44,002 bases of DNA from a virus, in IMG/VR virus record IMGVR_UViG_3300009034_000080, positions 1-44,002 of that record; one strand, 5' to 3'. A program made the translations under genes and the position numbers. Below the pieces are notes generated by a model that worked only from the letters and a program-made list of their open reading frames with translations, was not told where the DNA came from and searched no databases. Position 1 is the stretch's first letter. Every line of letters begins with the position of its first letter. Positions 6,345-15,155 of this stretch are shown piece after piece.

Positions 6345-8738
6345 TTATCCAGCAACAACGTGCTTGTAGAACGGCCTGTAATCGAGGACCGCATAACCCC
6401 AAACGTGCCTGATCTTATATGTTATCTTGTCCGAGTTGAACACGGAACCGACGGTCGGCTGATCCTGAACGAAGAGTTCGGGCTCCTGCCTGCCGTTCCA
6501 GAATCCAACCTCGATGGTCGGGATCATCTTCGGATCAGCGACGGCCACCCAGTCTGTCGCGTCCGTCCAGTAGGAGACTTGTATGTATTCCACCCCGTAC
6601 TTCGCCCTGTGTATGTTCGGAATGGTCGCGTCCTTGTTGGAAGTCACAACCACTGGTGAGGCCGTGAGTTCCCACGCCTCGTCTTCCAGTTCCGGCGGGA
6701 CGATGATGTACTTAGGCGCGTTCACGACGCCCAGCCGCTCGGCGCTGATGCCATACGGTGACTGCTGCATCATCAGCTGGCGGGTAGCATTGAGCGCGTC
6801 GGAAGCGAGCGCCGTGGAGCCGAGGTTGCCGTGAGTGGCGTGGAAGAGTGTTACCGTGTCGTAGATAGCGGGGTTGTCCTTGAGTACATTGAAGATAGTT
6901 TGATAAAGAGTCAGCACGGCGGCCCGGCCCATCTTCTGCGGAATTCTTCGCAGAGCGCCGAGATCGTCGTTGGCTATCATCTCTATCGTCAAGTCCTCAA
7001 GCCCGCCTCTCTTCTGAACCTTGTACTTGGCTTCCTCGTCGGTGGGCGATGTCAGGCTTTGATAAGTATCTCTCTCACCAACCACATCGAGCAAACCGTA
7101 TCCGCCGTAACGGACTCTCGGGTTATCCCGGAAATCTTTTATGTTCCCGATGTCGGAAACAATCAGACGCCATGTGTTCAGGTTCTCAAGAGAGTATTCC
7201 CTGATCAACTGGCGATGAATCGAGTCGCCCAGAACCTGCGGCCAGTCGCTCGTAGCAAGAGACTCAAAAAGCTGCTTTCGTTTCCCTTCCGAGAGGAAGG
7301 TGGGAGCGAACTGCGCGGACTCAGCGAGTATGTCAGAGGGCTCAACATCCCTGCGGCCAGTGATAACTTCGAATGCATGGCGAATGCCCCTGAACGCGGG
7401 AACGCCTTCAATCTCCGACTCCTGCTGGAACATTGCGTCCATCGCTTTGTTCCACTTGTCCTTCTGCGATTCCGTTATTTCCGCCCTTGCGCTCGCCACA
7501 CCGGCTCCCTTCTGGTTGAAGAGCTCCGCGAGAACCTCGCGCTCGGTCTCTATGGTCTTCTTGGCGTCTTCTTCAGACATGCCTTCGCACTGGTTCGAGA
7601 GCTTCTTCTGAACAGCGGAAGGAAGACCGGACTCGGTCACGAGCGACCTCACCGCGTTTTTCCTTGCGGACTCGGTGACGTCGGTGAGGGTCTCCGCGCT
7701 CTTCTCGACCTGCTTGCTCAACTCCTCAATTTTCTTTGTGAGCTCAGCAACCTTTTCCGATTCTTGCGCTTCGGGTTTCGGTTTCGGTTCCGGATCCGGA
7801 TCCGGATCTGGATCCGACTCCTTCTCCTTTCGCTCTTCCTCTTCCTTCGCAGCTCGTCTCGGATAAGGGTATGGATACTTACCCACCGCCGGGTAAGGGT
7901 ACTTTGCGAGCTTCTGCAGCATGTCGTCTATCTGCGCGACCGCGTTGTCCATCTGCCCGTCTTTGATCAGATCACGGAGCGAACGCAGGAAAACTGAGAA
8001 GTTGACGGCGTTGGCCTCCTCTACCTTTCCGTTCTCTTCTATCAGTTTGTCCAGCAGTTCCGCAACCTTCGCCTCTTCCGAAAGCTCCTCTTCCTTCAGG
8101 GATTCGAAGAGCTCTTGGTCGAGGTAGCCACACAGCTTGTAAAGCTGTTTCCCAAAATCTGCCATTGAAAATCCTCCAGGTTTCCTTGAGGCCACCAACC
8201 GCATCACCTTGCCTCCGGCCGCTGGCGACGTGACTGCGGTCACCTCGTTTAACTTGTGCAACTCCAAAATCTTGCGGATCATTTTGCCTTGGTGCAGCAT
8301 GTCCGCGGATTCGCCTTCCCCGTCGATGGAGAAACCGATTATGTCAGGCTTGCCCACCTCCCATGCGTTGAGGAGCTTTATCCTGAACCACTCCTCAATC
8401 ACATTTAGATTCGCGGTCAGCCCTTCTCTGGATTGTCCCTGCCAATTGTACTTCTCGAACTGTACATTGTTGAAGAAGCCAACCAGATTCTTTGTGAGTC
8501 CTTCAGGTTGACTCTTCCGCACTTTCAAGGGCAGGTGATCGAACTTGCCCTCGAACTCGTAAGCGAAGCACTTGGCATCCTCGAACAAATGCTTCGCCCT
8601 GATCAAGACCGCCGCCGGGTAATAGCGGTCATTCAGGGACAGTCCAGCTTCAATCATCACGACTTTCCAAACTTTGCCCTTGCCACCTCCTTTCACAGGC
8701 TGAACTATTCTCGCGCCTTCCAAAAATTTTTCTATCAT
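6345..8738 (-). CDS. Prohead protease-scaffold-major capsid fusion
   Basis: This 797-aa polypeptide contains three parts normally seen as two or three genes. Residues about 1-190 resemble a phage prohead serine protease, with a candidate histidine in FDHLPLK (about 68) and serine in GFSIDGEG (about 137). Residues about 192-420 are a charged, coiled-coil scaffold with low-complexity linkers (YPYP repeats about 278-294; DPDPDPDPEPKPKP about 308-321). Residues about 420-797 look like a major capsid protein (RIPQKMGRAAVLTLYQTIF, YIIVPPELE, TIEVGFWNGRQEPELFVQ). The ATG at 8738 overlaps the upstream stop (ATGA). An in-frame start at 8165 with its own ribosome binding site could give a scaffold-capsid product alone. 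Maturation by self-cleavage is inferred. Confidence 0.82.
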   Translation of the reverse strand: MIEKFLEGARIVQPVKGGGKGKVWKVVMIEAGLSLNDRYYPAAVLIRAKHLFEDAKCFAYEFEGKFDHLPLKVRKSQPEGLTKNLVGFFNNVQFEKYNWQGQSREGLTANLNVIEEWFRIKLLNAWEVGKPDIIGFSIDGEGESADMLHQGKMIRKILELHKLNEVTAVTSPAAGGKVMRLVASRKPGGFSMADFGKQLYKLCGYLDQELFESLKEEELSEEAKVAELLDKLIEENGKVEEANAVNFSVFLRSLRDLIKDGQMDNAVAQIDDMLQKLAKYPYPAVGKYPYPYPRRAAKEEEERKEKESDPDPDPDPEPKPKPEAQESEKVAELTKKIEELSKQVEKSAETLTDVTESARKNAVRSLVTESGLPSAVQKKLSNQCEGMSEEDAKKTIETEREVLAELFNQKGAGVASARAEITESQKDKWNKAMDAMFQQESEIEGVPAFRGIRHAFEVITGRRDVEPSDILAESAQFAPTFLSEGKRKQLFESLATSDWPQVLGDSIHRQLIREYSLENLNTWRLIVSDIGNIKDFRDNPRVRYGGYGLLDVVGERDTYQSLTSPTDEEAKYKVQKRGGLEDLTIEMIANDDLGALRRIPQKMGRAAVLTLYQTIFNVLKDNPAIYDTVTLFHATHGNLGSTALASDALNATRQLMMQQSPYGISAERLGVVNAPKYIIVPPELEDEAWELTASPVVVTSNKDATIPNIHRAKYGVEYIQVSYWTDATDWVAVADPKMIPTIEVGFWNGRQEPELFVQDQPTVGSVFNSDKITYKIRHVWGYAVLDYRPFYKHVVAG
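7790..7817. repeat. GGATCC-type hexanucleotide repeat coding a DP linker
   Basis: About four tandem copies of a six-base unit (GGATCC with one C to T change) encode an Asp-Pro repeat in the scaffold part of the capsid fusion. A nearby stretch (7865-7905) encodes repeated YPYP. Both are probably flexible linkers. Confidence 0.6.
8163..8177 (-). promoter_or_regulatory. Internal ribosome binding site and ATG within the protease-capsid gene
   Basis: On the minus strand GGAGG (8173-8177) precedes an in-frame ATG (8163-8165) by 7 nt. The sequence is CTGGAGGATTTTCAATG. It falls exactly where the protease part ends and the scaffold begins, as in lambda C/Nu3, and would give a 606-aa product. Confidence 0.65.
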
Positions 8739-11700
8739 TTCTCTTCTCCCGGAGCCGGTTTGCTTCTCGCCACTTTCCAGAAATCGGCGGTCGGGCTTTC
8801 CCTCTCGAAAGTCCAAACGCCCTTGAACTTTTCCCCCTTGAACCGAATCTTCATGAATACCGGAGTTTTTTCCAACAGCGTCATTTCGCCTTCATCAATA
8901 CTCTCAATCCATGAGCCGCGCTCCTTGTGCGGGTTGCCGACCTGTCCGGGAACGATAAACCCTTCGGCCTTTTCGTCATGATCGTATTCCGGCGCTGAAA
9001 AATGGCCTGATATGACTTCGGCTTCCAACGGGTCCAAGTCGAGTTCGAAATGCTGCTTCTTTCCGTCAAGCAGGAACAGGTCGAAATGCCACTCCGTCGC
9101 CCCTGCCCTTTTCTTCTCACCGACTTTGGAATACCAGTGGTATTTCAAGGCGAAATTCTTGTTTGCCGCCTCCTGAACGGGGATTTTGATCTCGTCTTTC
9201 TTTATCAGTTCGACAAGCTCGTCCCGAATTAGCAGCGCCTCTTTCGCGGTTTTGGCATTCCAGTATCTCAGAGGCTCCGGTATCGCTTTTCGAATTTCTC
9301 TCGGAAGCGCCGATTTGCCCAAAGGCGGCAGTCGCTTCTTCTTGACTGCCTCGTCTGAAAGGATGTAGGGCATCTGCACCACGGGCTTGATGGCGAACCA
9401 TCGAACCCCAATCGTTTTCTCTTCTGAGGGCGGTAGGATTTTCTGTTCGAGAAGAGGGCATATCTCCCGCTTGACTTCCACCACGAAGCTATCGTCGAAG
9501 TATTTCTGCGGCAGCGCCTCCAGCAGTTCGTGTTTGATGCCCTCCCGCTCCAACTCTTCATCCATTAGAGACTCCGCCAGCATCAAAAGTCTCTTCTCGG
9601 TCTGGCTCAGTTCTCTTGATTCCCCGAATTCTTCAGCGCGTAATTGTCTGAACACCACCCTGTAGTTCAGACCTTTGCCGTGGAAAAAATACTCATGTGA
9701 CCAAGGCTGCTGAAAGCCGTACTCCGCAGTGCCTTTATCAGTGATCACAAATACACCAGGGTAACGTTTCGTCGCTCCGACTTCGCCCGGCTCCACAACG
9801 CCTTGGAAGTCAAGCCATTCAATCGGCTCGGGCGCTTTCTTCTGTGTCATGATGGTCACGTTGACGGGTTTCACCGCACCTTTCTTCAGGCGCTGCGCCC
9901 ACTCGCCGGTCTTCCAGTTGATCTTGAAATACTTACCGGGGTTCCTTTCCTTCTCCCGCGCATCCTGTAGAGTCAGCACGGGTTCCTTCACCACTCCTTT
10001 AATGAGATCATTCAGCGTCCACCCAATCAGGGTTTCCTTCTCCACGCTCTCCATCCGCAAATCCGCATGGCAGCTCTTGCCCCGCCAGTGGTGCTGTGCA
10101 ACGAACTTGTAAGTCTTTTTCTCGTCAGGATAGCGTAGATAAGGGTCTTCCTGCTCCGCTAATAAAATTTCCTGCACCCTGTTTCCCGCAATCGTTTTTG
10201 CGTATGCGGGGTTGCGAATGCGGCGGAAATAATGAACCCTGCTCTTCGTCACGTTCGCTTTGAATTTCTTGACTTCGGACTCCCAATCCGTTTGGTCGTT
10301 AGTGCAGACGACTATGGTACTGCATTTATTAGCCAACTTACCCAAGAGACTGACTATTTGCTCCCGAGTCGGTTCCTTTTGTCTAAATTCTTTTTGCAGC
10401 AGTACGGAGTTGCGAGTTTTGTATTCGGTGAATATCCTGCTGTAAGGCGAACCGCCTGCCTGCGGAGGGTCGAAGAAGATCACGTCGGCCTCGGGAATCT
10501 GCATCTTGAATGCATCATTGCAAGTTACTATGCCCTTGCCGCCCACCTGCTCGACCAGCCTGTTTACTTCCGAGATGGAAGCCCTGAGCATTTGTCTGCA
10601 TTTGTCCTTGTCGTAATAATAGTAGTACGCATCGCGCATACTTGAGTGCCTGCCACCGAAGAACCTGCCGAGAAATGCAACCGCGACTGCGCGGGCAGTA
10701 AGCATCTTCTTTCCGCTGAAACAAGATTCGATATGCAGCATCAAACCGTCCACCCACTCGCGTATGGATTTCGAAACGGGGTGCATCGCTTTGTGCTGGT
10801 TGGTAAACCATCCACGCTTTTCCTTTACGGCCAGCAGAGCGTCGACATCTTCCGCGTTGAGAATTTCACCCTCGAAGATGCCCTTCGAGAACCTGTAGGC
10901 GTAAGGATTGACGTCGTTGGCGGTCACCTTGAGTCCCTTGCGGGCGGCGGCCATCAAAACGGCACTCGTGCCACACATTGGATCAAATATGGTTTTCGCC
11001 GTTGCGGGTAGCCTATTGACAATCGCGTTTGCGAAAGGCCTCTTGCTGAAGGAATAGGCGACTTCCTGAATTTCTTCGTTGGAGGCTTCGATGACTTCGA
11101 AACTTTTCGACTCAAGCAGTTTCAGGTTCTTTATGATTACCTGCGGGCCCCGTATATATTGGTAGCGCCGGGGTTTGTGCCACGGCCAGAACTTGACGAC
11201 GTCGTATGCCCACAACTCTCTCTTGTCAGGCCACCACTTCTTACGTTCCGCATCCGATATTCGATGCTTGTTCCTGAGCGTCTCGAATTCCTTCAAGCTG
11301 ATTTTATATGCGGGTCCGAGCCTGATTGTGCCGTACACCAAATCGGAAGCCAGGAACAGCACCTTGTTGAGCGCATCGAACTCTTTCGACTTCACGACTA
11401 TTTTCTTTTCGCCGTTGTAAATGAGTTCGCCGTGCGGCGGAGTTAAATACATCGCGTCCTTGACGGCGTGGGTATTAACCGAGAGCAAGTCGCCGTCCTT
11501 GGGTATGATTATCTCCTTGTTCGGAAATGCGGTTTCAAGCAATCCAAGTATTTTACGATCATCCATCTCGACGGGTCCCTTGCCCTGATGGATGAAGACG
11601 GCCGTGTGGATCCCTTGGTTCTGACACCACTGGAGCTGTTGCTTCATGGACGCATGCCCGACTCGCTCCTCTTCCGGTCCAGTTCGAAAAATGGGCCTCG

Positions 11701-13933
11701 TTACTCCGGAGCCGTCGCCCACGTAAATATCGACATCCTTGAGTTCCTCTTCTTTTATTTCCGCAACGTTGGGGAAGAATCCGATGACGTACTTGTTCTC
11801 ATCGGCAGCGATGGAGATCTTGTAGCCGACCGTGGGAGCGACGGTTGAAAGCTTGACTTTCACGACTTCCAGCTTGACGCCTTCGACAACCGGGTACACC
11901 CCTCCCGGGCGGATTATCTTGCGCTCCTTCATCGGATACTTTTCGGGCGAAAGCTTCTCGGAGGTTTCTTTCGTCATGTAGACGGGAACGCTGATTTCTT
12001 CGCCCTCGAGCCCTTTCACATGGTCGGGGTGTGCGTGCGTCAAGGCGATCCATTTGGGCCGCAACTTGGCGAGCTTTCCCCTCAGGTTTTCTCCGAAGTC
12101 CAACAACCCCTGAGAGCCGTCATATTTGACCAGCATACCCGAGTGGAATTCGTGCCCCTCGGCTTTCTCCTCTATCATGCCGCGGGTGCCCAAGAAGACG
12201 AGGTCGACTCCCGAAAAGGATTCCGAGAAGTTCTGCCTGCCCTTCTTCCGGCCCAGCAATCCCGCATCCTTCGCTATCGCCTCCGCCTCTGCAATCGAAC
12301 TCGGCTCCTTCCGCTCCGGCACTTTCCCGTCGAAGACCGGTTCGTAGAACCGCCCGCTTTTGAATCCCGTTTCCGGGTCTTCGTAAATGTTGAAGGTGTG
12401 GAAGGTCACTCTGAAGACGTCGCCGGGGTTCAGCTTCTCGGTCGTGGCATAGGAAGTTCCCGATTTCGAATACTGCTCGCCTTTGATTTCGATCTTGGCC
12501 TTCGGGTCCAACTGTTCTTTGGGCACTCGAATGGCGTAATCGTAGTTGTACACCCCCTTTGTGGCGGTCTCGTTGCGGCGGTAGACGATTCCGAAGGCCG
12601 ATGCGTATTTCTTTATCTTCGACATGACCGTTGAAGTGCCCGCCAGAGAATACTTGCCGTCCACCTGCTTCACGATAGCGCCTTCGGAACCCTCCGCCTT
12701 GACTACCTTCTCCAGGTGCTTCTTGAGTTCCGCGGGCGTTCGGGCGACCAAGCTCGGGGCTCTGTTGAGCATGGATTTTGTTTTCGTGAACCCGAGTTCC
12801 GATTTCGCAAATGGGAATTCATCAAGAAGCTTCTTCCGCTCGATCCAAGACCTCTCATGAAGGTCTTCGCCATCCTGCCACAGGATTTCGAAGACATTGG
12901 CCACCACCCATTGCTCGTCGATAGGCTCCTTGCCGAGCAGCAAACCCGCGAGCTCTTCCCGCGGCTGATGTTCACCATCGAGCCAGTATTCCAGTTCGGA
13001 ATCAATTATGAAAGAGGTGGGCTTCTTAATCGCTTCCAGTTCCGCCACAAGTTGAGGGAGCCTGTCCGTCACGTCCGAGGCCCCGTCCGTATATGCCTTC
13101 GCCTTCTCGCCGTCTTTGAACATCACGATTCTGAGGCCGTCGTACTTCTCCTCGACGACCAGCGGAAGCAAGTCCTTGATTTCCTCTACTGTTCCGTCGA
13201 ACCGCCAGTCGTTTTCGAAATCTTTCCGCAACACGACCGCGGGGAGCGAAGTCTTCAATGAGTAGAAGAAACGGAACATCTTCAACTCATCTTCTTTCTT
13301 GGACTGCTCCGCCTGCCTCAGTGTGGTTTCCTTCTCAACCTTTTCTGCAGCAAGTATCACGCTCATCTCAGGGTTGATGCGCTCGAACTTCTGGCGGTAG
13401 AGGGGGATGGCATCCGTGAAGGGGCCGTGGTAGGTGTCGTAGCAGAACTGCAGCCTCCCCCGCACGTTCGCGTTCCTGAACTGCCGTTCGATTCGGAACT
13501 CTATCGGTCGACGGATTGCCAAAGGTGTGTCTTCAGGCAGGCGAATCAGGAAATCGACGTCGTTGGCCGATTCGCCGTTGTTGACGATGCCTCCGGTCAG
13601 GTAGACAGTGACGTCCTGGGTGTAGAAATCTTTGAATTCGGGCAAGTCCTCGAGCGTGATCAGATTCCCTTCCGTCCTTTCACCCAATGGGTGAATGGGC
13701 GCGAGCGCTTCCTTGATGCTGATGGGCGAGGCGTGCTCGTCTTTCTTCTCAGCTTCCCGCCTTACTAATTCCGACACCACCAAGTCGTGAACTTTCTTCA
13801 CGAGCTGAATGTCCAAAGACTTGTCCGCCTTCTTCCAGCCGTTGAAGAGCAGGTGGGTGCGGAAATGAAGCCCGGACAGTTCTTCCCTGTCGACTTTCCT
13901 CAATCGCTCCGCTGTGACATCAACGAGTTTCAT
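8735..13933 (-). CDS. 1732-aa fusion: nucleotidyltransferase-like, DNA ligase, MBL, methyltransferase, two phosphoesterase-like domains
   Basis: Seen in order: residues 100-185 have GG (114-115) and DVD (125-127) as in Pol-beta-type nucleotidyltransferases. Residues 225-540 are an ATP-dependent DNA ligase with KYDGLR (K263 as adenylation lysine), DSELE, FEILW, EGAIVK (417-422) and SKIKKY, then an OB-like part. Residues 575-825 are a metallo-beta-lactamase fold with HAHPDH (633-638), D740, H760 and H782. Residues 935-1260 are a methyltransferase with DPMCGTS (984-990) and DPPQ (1155-1158) in place of the common DPPY. Residues 1272-1432 and 1592-1712 resemble the LigD 3'-phosphoesterase (HADLR at 1289; WHFDLF at 1615; final GVWTFERE). 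It is coupled to both neighbours (TAATG, ATGA). DNA end repair or virion-borne processing is inference. Confidence 0.85.
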   Translation of the reverse strand: MKLVDVTAERLRKVDREELSGLHFRTHLLFNGWKKADKSLDIQLVKKVHDLVVSELVRREAEKKDEHASPISIKEALAPIHPLGERTEGNLITLEDLPEFKDFYTQDVTVYLTGGIVNNGESANDVDFLIRLPEDTPLAIRRPIEFRIERQFRNANVRGRLQFCYDTYHGPFTDAIPLYRQKFERINPEMSVILAAEKVEKETTLRQAEQSKKEDELKMFRFFYSLKTSLPAVVLRKDFENDWRFDGTVEEIKDLLPLVVEEKYDGLRIVMFKDGEKAKAYTDGASDVTDRLPQLVAELEAIKKPTSFIIDSELEYWLDGEHQPREELAGLLLGKEPIDEQWVVANVFEILWQDGEDLHERSWIERKKLLDEFPFAKSELGFTKTKSMLNRAPSLVARTPAELKKHLEKVVKAEGSEGAIVKQVDGKYSLAGTSTVMSKIKKYASAFGIVYRRNETATKGVYNYDYAIRVPKEQLDPKAKIEIKGEQYSKSGTSYATTEKLNPGDVFRVTFHTFNIYEDPETGFKSGRFYEPVFDGKVPERKEPSSIAEAEAIAKDAGLLGRKKGRQNFSESFSGVDLVFLGTRGMIEEKAEGHEFHSGMLVKYDGSQGLLDFGENLRGKLAKLRPKWIALTHAHPDHVKGLEGEEISVPVYMTKETSEKLSPEKYPMKERKIIRPGGVYPVVEGVKLEVVKVKLSTVAPTVGYKISIAADENKYVIGFFPNVAEIKEEELKDVDIYVGDGSGVTRPIFRTGPEEERVGHASMKQQLQWCQNQGIHTAVFIHQGKGPVEMDDRKILGLLETAFPNKEIIIPKDGDLLSVNTHAVKDAMYLTPPHGELIYNGEKKIVVKSKEFDALNKVLFLASDLVYGTIRLGPAYKISLKEFETLRNKHRISDAERKKWWPDKRELWAYDVVKFWPWHKPRRYQYIRGPQVIIKNLKLLESKSFEVIEASNEEIQEVAYSFSKRPFANAIVNRLPATAKTIFDPMCGTSAVLMAAARKGLKVTANDVNPYAYRFSKGIFEGEILNAEDVDALLAVKEKRGWFTNQHKAMHPVSKSIREWVDGLMLHIESCFSGKKMLTARAVAVAFLGRFFGGRHSSMRDAYYYYYDKDKCRQMLRASISEVNRLVEQVGGKGIVTCNDAFKMQIPEADVIFFDPPQAGGSPYSRIFTEYKTRNSVLLQKEFRQKEPTREQIVSLLGKLANKCSTIVVCTNDQTDWESEVKKFKANVTKSRVHYFRRIRNPAYAKTIAGNRVQEILLAEQEDPYLRYPDEKKTYKFVAQHHWRGKSCHADLRMESVEKETLIGWTLNDLIKGVVKEPVLTLQDAREKERNPGKYFKINWKTGEWAQRLKKGAVKPVNVTIMTQKKAPEPIEWLDFQGVVEPGEVGATKRYPGVFVITDKGTAEYGFQQPWSHEYFFHGKGLNYRVVFRQLRAEEFGESRELSQTEKRLLMLAESLMDEELEREGIKHELLEALPQKYFDDSFVVEVKREICPLLEQKILPPSEEKTIGVRWFAIKPVVQMPYILSDEAVKKKRLPPLGKSALPREIRKAIPEPLRYWNAKTAKEALLIRDELVELIKKDEIKIPVQEAANKNFALKYHWYSKVGEKKRAGATEWHFDLFLLDGKKQHFELDLDPLEAEVISGHFSAPEYDHDEKAEGFIVPGQVGNPHKERGSWIESIDEGEMTLLEKTPVFMKIRFKGEKFKGVWTFERESPTADFWKVARSKPAPGEEK

Positions 13934-14262
13934 TAAACCCTCGGGATTCTTATCTTCTTGGCGTCGATAGTTACCAGAACGAATTCATCCGCTTTCACGG
14001 CATGTGTGAAAATCTTGTCGGGTGTCAAATCCGCTATTTCAATGGCCTCTTCCAAGGTCGTGGCCGCGGTTTTCTTTGGCGCTGCTGGTGTCTCCTCTTT
14101 CACTTCTGGTTCCGGTTCCGGTGCTGGCTCCTCTCCGTCAACTTCCACGCTCGCCTCTTCTTTTGGCTCGGGTTCTGGTGTGGTAACAGTCTCTTCCACT
14201 TCGATCGCTTCCTCCACCGCCTCACACTTCTCGGGGTCCCATGCTAATCTCTTGTCGTCCAT
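13933..14262 (-). CDS. Small acidic Pro/Glu-rich protein of the head cassette
   Basis: The 109-aa product has a long acidic linker (VEEAIEVEETVTTPEPEPKE and APEPEPEVKEE) followed by a short folded-looking C-terminus (EEAIEIADLTPDKIFTHAVK, DEFVLVTIDAKKIRIPRV). The ATG at 14262 has GGGAGGAATA upstream and overlaps the preceding stop; a longer frame to 14301 is not supported. Both junctions are TAATG, so it is translated between the minor head protein and the giant enzyme. Function unknown; it could be a tether for the giant protein, but nothing in the sequence proves that. Confidence 0.6.
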   Translation of the reverse strand: MDDKRLAWDPEKCEAVEEAIEVEETVTTPEPEPKEEASVEVDGEEPAPEPEPEVKEETPAAPKKTAATTLEEAIEIADLTPDKIFTHAVKADEFVLVTIDAKKIRIPRV

Positions 14263-15155
14263 TATTCCTCCCATTCCGGGTGCAGGTACATCACCCTGCA
14301 CCTGCAGTTGATCACCTGCTCCGGCGGCCCGCCCGGGTCGCCGGGAAATTCCAAAGCAGCGCCACCCACAATAAAAGGCTCCTCGATTGGAATTGGATTG
14401 TCAGGCCCGAACTCCACGCCCGCATCGGCATGGGACGGCCGCACCCTCTCATCTCCCGCCGTCAGCCACCACTTTCGCAATCCCGGTCTTTTCTTTTCAA
14501 CCTGCTCTGCCCTCTGAGCGGTTCCGACCGAGAACGCCCTGTTGACTTCCGTGTTGAGAATGGTCTCCGCGCGGAAGCCCGTACCGATCAGCCTTCCTTT
14601 CCGGCGAACCGGCGACACCCACTTTTCTATTTCGTCTATAGCTTCTTCGGGGCGTTTCACGCCCAAAGCAACTTGCCCGATTTCCGTGTTGATTTTTTTG
14701 CGCGCCTCTTCTGCTACCTCAGAAATCAGATCTGCTGAAAAAGACCGCAGCAGAACCAACTGCTCCTTCGTCAATGCGGGCAGAGGCGGCAGCTTCACCT
14801 TGAACTCCGCCGCCAGCGCCTTGGGAATCTTACCGCCCATCGCGTATGCCTTTTCCTGCTGTACGCTCACCGTGTCAAGCAGCCTTTCCTCGAAATCCCG
14901 CAGGTGCTTCTCGACGTCGGCCTTCAGCGCCCTCAGAGAGCGGGCGCGGTATCTCTTTGCGTCGACCATTTCGCCGCTGATCCTCTTTCCGAGCGTCTTC
15001 AAGAACCGAATCGCTTTTTTCAGCGCGTCCTTCGTCAGCTCGTCCACTTCCTTCGTGGCCCGCTTAACGCGGCGCTTGAACGCCGCCCTTCGCTTCTCTA
15101 CTTCTTTTTTCTCTAACTGCTCAAGAAGCAAAATTACGCAACCTCTTTGCCGCAC
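14262..15155 (-). CDS. SPP1 gp7-like minor head protein
   Basis: The 297-aa protein has the C-terminal signature of the Mu F / SPP1 gp7 family: WWLTAGDERVRPSHADAGV, a PGDPGGPPEQ turn and NCRCR. The first 150 residues are charged helices. These proteins bind the portal and few copies enter the head. The start is uncertain: GTG at 15155 overlaps the portal gene, and a TTG at 15131 has AGAGG about 10 nt upstream. The C-terminus is followed directly by the acidic protein. Confidence 0.85.
   Translation of the reverse strand: MRQRGCVILLLEQLEKKEVEKRRAAFKRRVKRATKEVDELTKDALKKAIRFLKTLGKRISGEMVDAKRYRARSLRALKADVEKHLRDFEERLLDTVSVQQEKAYAMGGKIPKALAAEFKVKLPPLPALTKEQLVLLRSFSADLISEVAEEARKKINTEIGQVALGVKRPEEAIDEIEKWVSPVRRKGRLIGTGFRAETILNTEVNRAFSVGTAQRAEQVEKKRPGLRKWWLTAGDERVRPSHADAGVEFGPDNPIPIEEPFIVGGAALEFPGDPGGPPEQVINCRCRVMYLHPEWEE

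Noticed and set aside
7790-7817. GGATCC repeat as a regulatory or mobile element
   Set aside because: It lies within the capsid fusion frame and encodes an Asp-Pro linker without disturbing the frame.
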